The position numbers and the translations under genes are program-made. The notes beneath the pieces are model-generated. The model had not been told where the DNA came from and did not search any database. It saw only the letters and a list, made by a program, of their open reading frames with translations. A stretch of 7,553 nt of DNA from an uncultured Desulfobacterium sp. (GTDB lineage: Bacteria; Desulfobacterota; Desulfobacteria; Desulfobacterales; Desulfobacteraceae): the NCBI GenBank assembly GCA_937124525.1, contig CAKZLA010000362.1:1-7553 (forward strand). Direction: 5' to 3'. Numbering within the stretch: the first letter of the stretch is position 1; each line of letters opens with the position of its first letter. Positions 6,114-7,553 of this stretch are shown piece after piece.

Positions 6114-6556
6114 TTGACGTTTTTGTGATACAGAGACCATGCAACAATTTCCAGAAAAAAAAGCAACAGGCAGGTACTGAAAATATGTTCTCTGGAATAA
6201 CCGGATAAGTCAAACACCACCACCAGGAATGCGACGGTGTAGGTGAGATAAAGCGCCGCCCTAAAAGAAATAATAACACCGGTGCAATACATGGAGAAGG
6301 AGACAGACTGGAATTTTTTTACCATGATGGATGTAATGAACCAGCACAAATAAAAGAGCAGCAATAACCCGGTGTACTCCCGGGACAAAACAGGGGTACC
6401 CCTTTTCAAATAATTGATCAAAAGAAATGAAAAGGTAAGTAGCAAAAAATCAACCCCTGCGATCCATGCTGGAGACAACAGACCATTGTTTTCAGATGAT
6501 CTGTGATCATAATCAAACTTTGCATTCAAGACATAGTCTTGCTTAGTCGTTTCCAT
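6107..6556 (-). pseudogene. Truncated sugar transferase, N-terminal module only (ST2)
   Basis: The frame from the ATG at 6556 encodes 149 residues with about 88% identity to residues 1-148 of ST1. It covers the N-terminal tail and the first membrane module (helices within about 30-145). It then runs into repeat B, whose CTA at 6107-6109 gives the TAG stop. The second membrane module, the methyltransferase-like domain and the whole catalytic domain are absent, so it cannot transfer sugar. The frame is still open with many conservative changes (for example V95I, V96I, K99R), so a small membrane protein could be made. It follows the intact VanZ-like gene with a 4-nt gap and shares its AGAAGG ribosome binding site. 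Confidence 0.88.
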
Positions 6557-6678
6557 GTCTTCACCTTCTTAGTTTAAATATTTTTTTAATCATTACCGGA
6601 AAAATGCCCAAGGCATTTGCCAGGATGTCGTAAAGGTTAAAGGTGCGGGTGGGGATTATATATTGAATCAATTCAAGG
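6113..6678. repeat. 566-bp direct repeat, copy 2
   Basis: Gapless partner of 2164-2729 (offset 3949 bp). Its left edge is the junction with repeat B, and its right edge is inside the intact VanZ-like gene, which continues normally. A crossover with copy 1 would join intact VanZ to intact ST and release the intervening segment. Confidence 0.9.
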
Positions 6679-6962
6679 GCGATCCCCAAACAGAGAATCC
6701 CGGCAAGGCAGGCCCAGGTTCGCCTTTTGGGAAATGCATGGCAGGCGACGGCACTTAACAGGAAATAGCCCAGCGCATGCTGAATATAGCCTGATGCCAT
6801 CCATGGGGATTTGTATGGTGAAACAAAACGGGAGGTGTGAGGGATAACTGATAAAACGATGATCACGAAGAGCAGAGAGAAAAAGAGACTTTTTTTCAAG
6901 GCAGTGACACCCAACCAAAGTCGCCAGAAGTTGCTGCCAGTATGATCAATCGCTGTTGACAT
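6561..6962 (-). CDS. VanZ-like integral membrane protein
   Basis: 133 residues from the ATG at 6962; an in-frame GTG at 6971 would add three. There are about four membrane segments (near residues 20-40, 58-77, 81-101 and 114-128, counted from the ATG). VanZ-family features are visible: GYIQHALGYFLLS with the conserved His, then GIALELIQYIIPTRTFNLYDILANALG, which carries the conserved Glu, Gln, Pro, Arg, Asp, Asn and Gly. The family is named for VanZ of teicoplanin resistance, but most members have other roles and often sit in polysaccharide loci, as here with a sugar transferase 4 nt downstream. A role in drug resistance should not be assumed. The consensus -10 TATAAT at 6998-7003 on the minus strand could drive it, but its -35 is poor. 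Confidence 0.82.
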   Translation of the reverse strand: MSTAIDHTGSNFWRLWLGVTALKKSLFFSLLFVIIVLSVIPHTSRFVSPYKSPWMASGYIQHALGYFLLSAVACHAFPKRRTWACLAGILCLGIALELIQYIIPTRTFNLYDILANALGIFPVMIKKIFKLRR

Positions 6963-6984
6963 TAAGCACACATTCTATTAAATT
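6956..6984 (+). promoter_or_regulatory. Possible promoter for the BrnT-like toxin
   Basis: TTGACA (6956-6961), 17 bp, then TAAATT (6979-6984). Transcription would begin at about 6991, exactly on the toxin ATG, where no ribosome binding site is visible. This implies a leaderless mRNA if used. The -35 overlaps the start codon of the divergent VanZ-like gene. Confidence 0.4.
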
Positions 6985-6990
6985 TAGTGC

Positions 6991-7308
6991 ATGGGCTATT
7001 ATAGATGGAATAAAGAAAAAAATGAAAAGCTTAAAATAGAACGCGGTATAAGTTTTGAACAAATCGCTATACATGTTGAACGAGGTGATATTCTTGACAT
7101 TGTAGATGATCCTAACCAAAAAAAAGATTTTAATCAGCAATTACTTGTGGTTGAAATCAACAATTATGCCTACCTTGTTCCATTTGTCGAAGATGGAAAT
7201 AGCAAATTTCTAAAAACTATAATTCCAAGTCGTAAGGCAACTCGATATTATTTAGGAGGAAAGAATGAAGTAAAGGATCCACCCCCAAAGGGGGTGGTAT
7301 TGGAATAA
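6991..7308 (+). CDS. BrnT-like toxin, antitoxin partner missing
   Basis: 105 residues. The sequence YRWNKEKNEKLKIERGISFE near the start, DDPNQKKDFNQQLLVVEINN in the middle and FLKTIIPSRKATRYYL near the end is typical of small BrnT-like ribonuclease toxins, usually about 90 residues and paired with a downstream antitoxin. The protein lacks an obvious membrane segment. The family-like part ends at about residue 90. The last ~15 residues (NEVKDPPPKGVVLE) are encoded by a GC-rich hairpin that looks foreign, so the original stop was probably lost. The start at 6991 fits the family's usual N-terminus, although no Shine-Dalgarno is visible. Assignment to BrnT proper rather than a sister family is uncertain. 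Confidence 0.68.
   Translation: MGYYRWNKEKNEKLKIERGISFEQIAIHVERGDILDIVDDPNQKKDFNQQLLVVEINNYAYLVPFVEDGNSKFLKTIIPSRKATRYYLGGKNEVKDPPPKGVVLE
7254..7270 (+). pseudogene. Start of a disrupted antitoxin gene (RBS and first codons only)
   Basis: A strong AGGAGG (7254-7259) lies 5 nt before ATG (7265-7267), overlapping the toxin's 3' end, just where an antitoxin gene is expected. The frame reads ATG AAG TAA and ends at once. After that the sequence changes to hairpins and the IS200-type element. I infer that the element's end lies at about 7270 and that the antitoxin was cut after its first codons. Confidence 0.45.
7279..7297. repeat. Perfect hairpin CCACCCCC-AAA-GGGGGTGG
   Basis: Eight-base perfect arms with a 3-nt loop, inside the abnormal tail of the toxin frame. 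It is followed by a weaker hairpin, ACCCC/GGGGT (7308-7323). It may be part of the mobile element's end or act as a transcription stop or mRNA stabiliser; there is no T-tract. Confidence 0.55.
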
Positions 7309-7330
7309 CCCCTGGAAGGGGGTGAAATTA

Positions 7331-7353
7331 CCTTGCCGCCCCAGGCGGCAAGG
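7331..7353. repeat. Perfect 10-bp hairpin at the IS200/IS605 right end
   Basis: CCTTGCCGCC, loop CCA, GGCGGCAAGG: a perfect ten-base stem located 20 bp downstream of the tnpA stop codon (tnpA reads leftwards). IS200/IS605 elements carry subterminal hairpins that TnpA recognises as single-stranded DNA. The position fits the right-end hairpin, though it could also act as a transcription terminator for tnpA. Confidence 0.6.
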
Positions 7354-7373
7354 ACGTTATCCCCTAAATTTAT

Positions 7374-7553
7374 TTATTCGAACAGATCAAGCTGTTCAGC
7401 TACACGTTCTTTTTTTTCTTGATACTTCACATATTTTCGTATCATTTCTGAATCAAGCCCAACCGTGTCAGCACAATAACCTTTTGCCCAGAAATGATTC
7501 CCCCAATAGGGGGATTTTCTCAAGTTTCTAAATTTATTGAGTACACGTATTGC
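7374..7553 (-). CDS. tnpA: IS200/IS605-family transposase TnpA, 3' part only
   Basis: The minus-strand frame enters at 7553 and ends with TAA at 7374-7376, giving the last 59 residues. It reads FRNLRKSPYWGNHFWAKGYC and then DTVGLDSEMIRKYVKYQEKK, the C-terminal signature of the small Y1 transposases. The Tyr in RKYVKYQ followed four residues later by Gln matches the catalytic Tyr and metal-ligand Gln pair of the IS608-type enzyme. The HUH motif lies outside the window. With the hairpin at 7331-7353, this marks the right end of an insertion sequence that extends beyond the window. Confidence 0.88.
   Translation of the reverse strand, partial: AIRVLNKFRNLRKSPYWGNHFWAKGYCADTVGLDSEMIRKYVKYQEKKERVAEQLDLFE

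Noticed and set aside
6561..6962. Teicoplanin resistance gene vanZ
   Set aside because: Only the broad VanZ-like family is supported; the context is polysaccharide synthesis and there are no other van genes.
6946..7140. 64-codon minus-strand ORF with hydrophobic sequence
   Set aside because: Antisense to the BrnT-like toxin and overlapping the VanZ start; its apparent hydrophobicity comes from AT-rich antisense sequence.
7322..7531. 69-codon plus-strand ORF at the right edge
   Set aside because: Antisense to the TnpA C-terminus and running through the IS hairpin.

Overview
This looks like an accessory, mobile-element-rich stretch of a Gram-negative bacterial chromosome. The gene mix suggests a Desulfobacterota-like (deltaproteobacterial) or similar anaerobe: an unusual polysaccharide-priming sugar transferase next to a VanZ-like membrane protein, several toxin-antitoxin (TA) modules, and HUH transposases of the RAYT and IS200/IS605 types. 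The taxonomic assignment is inference from gene content only.

Layout from left to right. Positions 1-372 (minus) hold the first 124 codons of a REP-associated tyrosine transposase (RAYT), cut by the window edge. A short repeat ('copy C', about 425-560) lies upstream of it and ends in the palindrome GGGTCAGACCC. Positions 571-2607 (minus) encode a full 678-residue membrane sugar transferase (ST1). Just upstream of it is a 3' remnant of a VanZ-like gene (2612-2729). A gene-poor stretch (2730-3093) contains a long imperfect palindrome. Then come hicA-hicB (3094-3707, plus), a roughly 250-bp repeat (copy A), the type IV TA pair abiEi-abiEii (4127-5585, plus), and a second roughly 250-bp repeat (copy B, 5855-6113). 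Next, on the minus strand, are a truncated sugar transferase (ST2, 6107-6556) and the intact VanZ-like gene (6561-6962). Finally there is a BrnT-like toxin gene (6991-7308, plus) whose antitoxin partner is missing, hairpin-rich sequence, and the last 59 codons of an IS200/IS605 TnpA (7374-7553, minus).

The most striking architecture is a pair of 566-bp direct repeats (2164-2729 and 6113-6678, about 91-92% identical by hand count, no indels). Each spans the VanZ 3' end and the ST 5' end. Copy 1 has the complete ST but only the VanZ tail. Copy 2 has the complete VanZ but only the ST head. Between them lie 3383 bp carrying two TA modules and two RAYT-like repeats. A crossover between the direct repeats would remove 3949 bp and restore one intact VanZ-ST operon. 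So the TA pair sits inside what looks like a partial tandem duplication of a polysaccharide operon, with abiE nested inside a second direct-repeat pair (A and B). Copies A, B and C share a core ending in, or decayed from, the GGGTCAGACCC palindrome. They are plausibly non-autonomous relatives of the RAYT element at the left edge.

Functional reading: ST and VanZ probably belong to envelope or exopolysaccharide synthesis. The TA modules are likely stabilisation or anti-phage genes. The HUH elements and their hairpins explain much of the rearrangement. No tRNA, rRNA or CRISPR array was seen.
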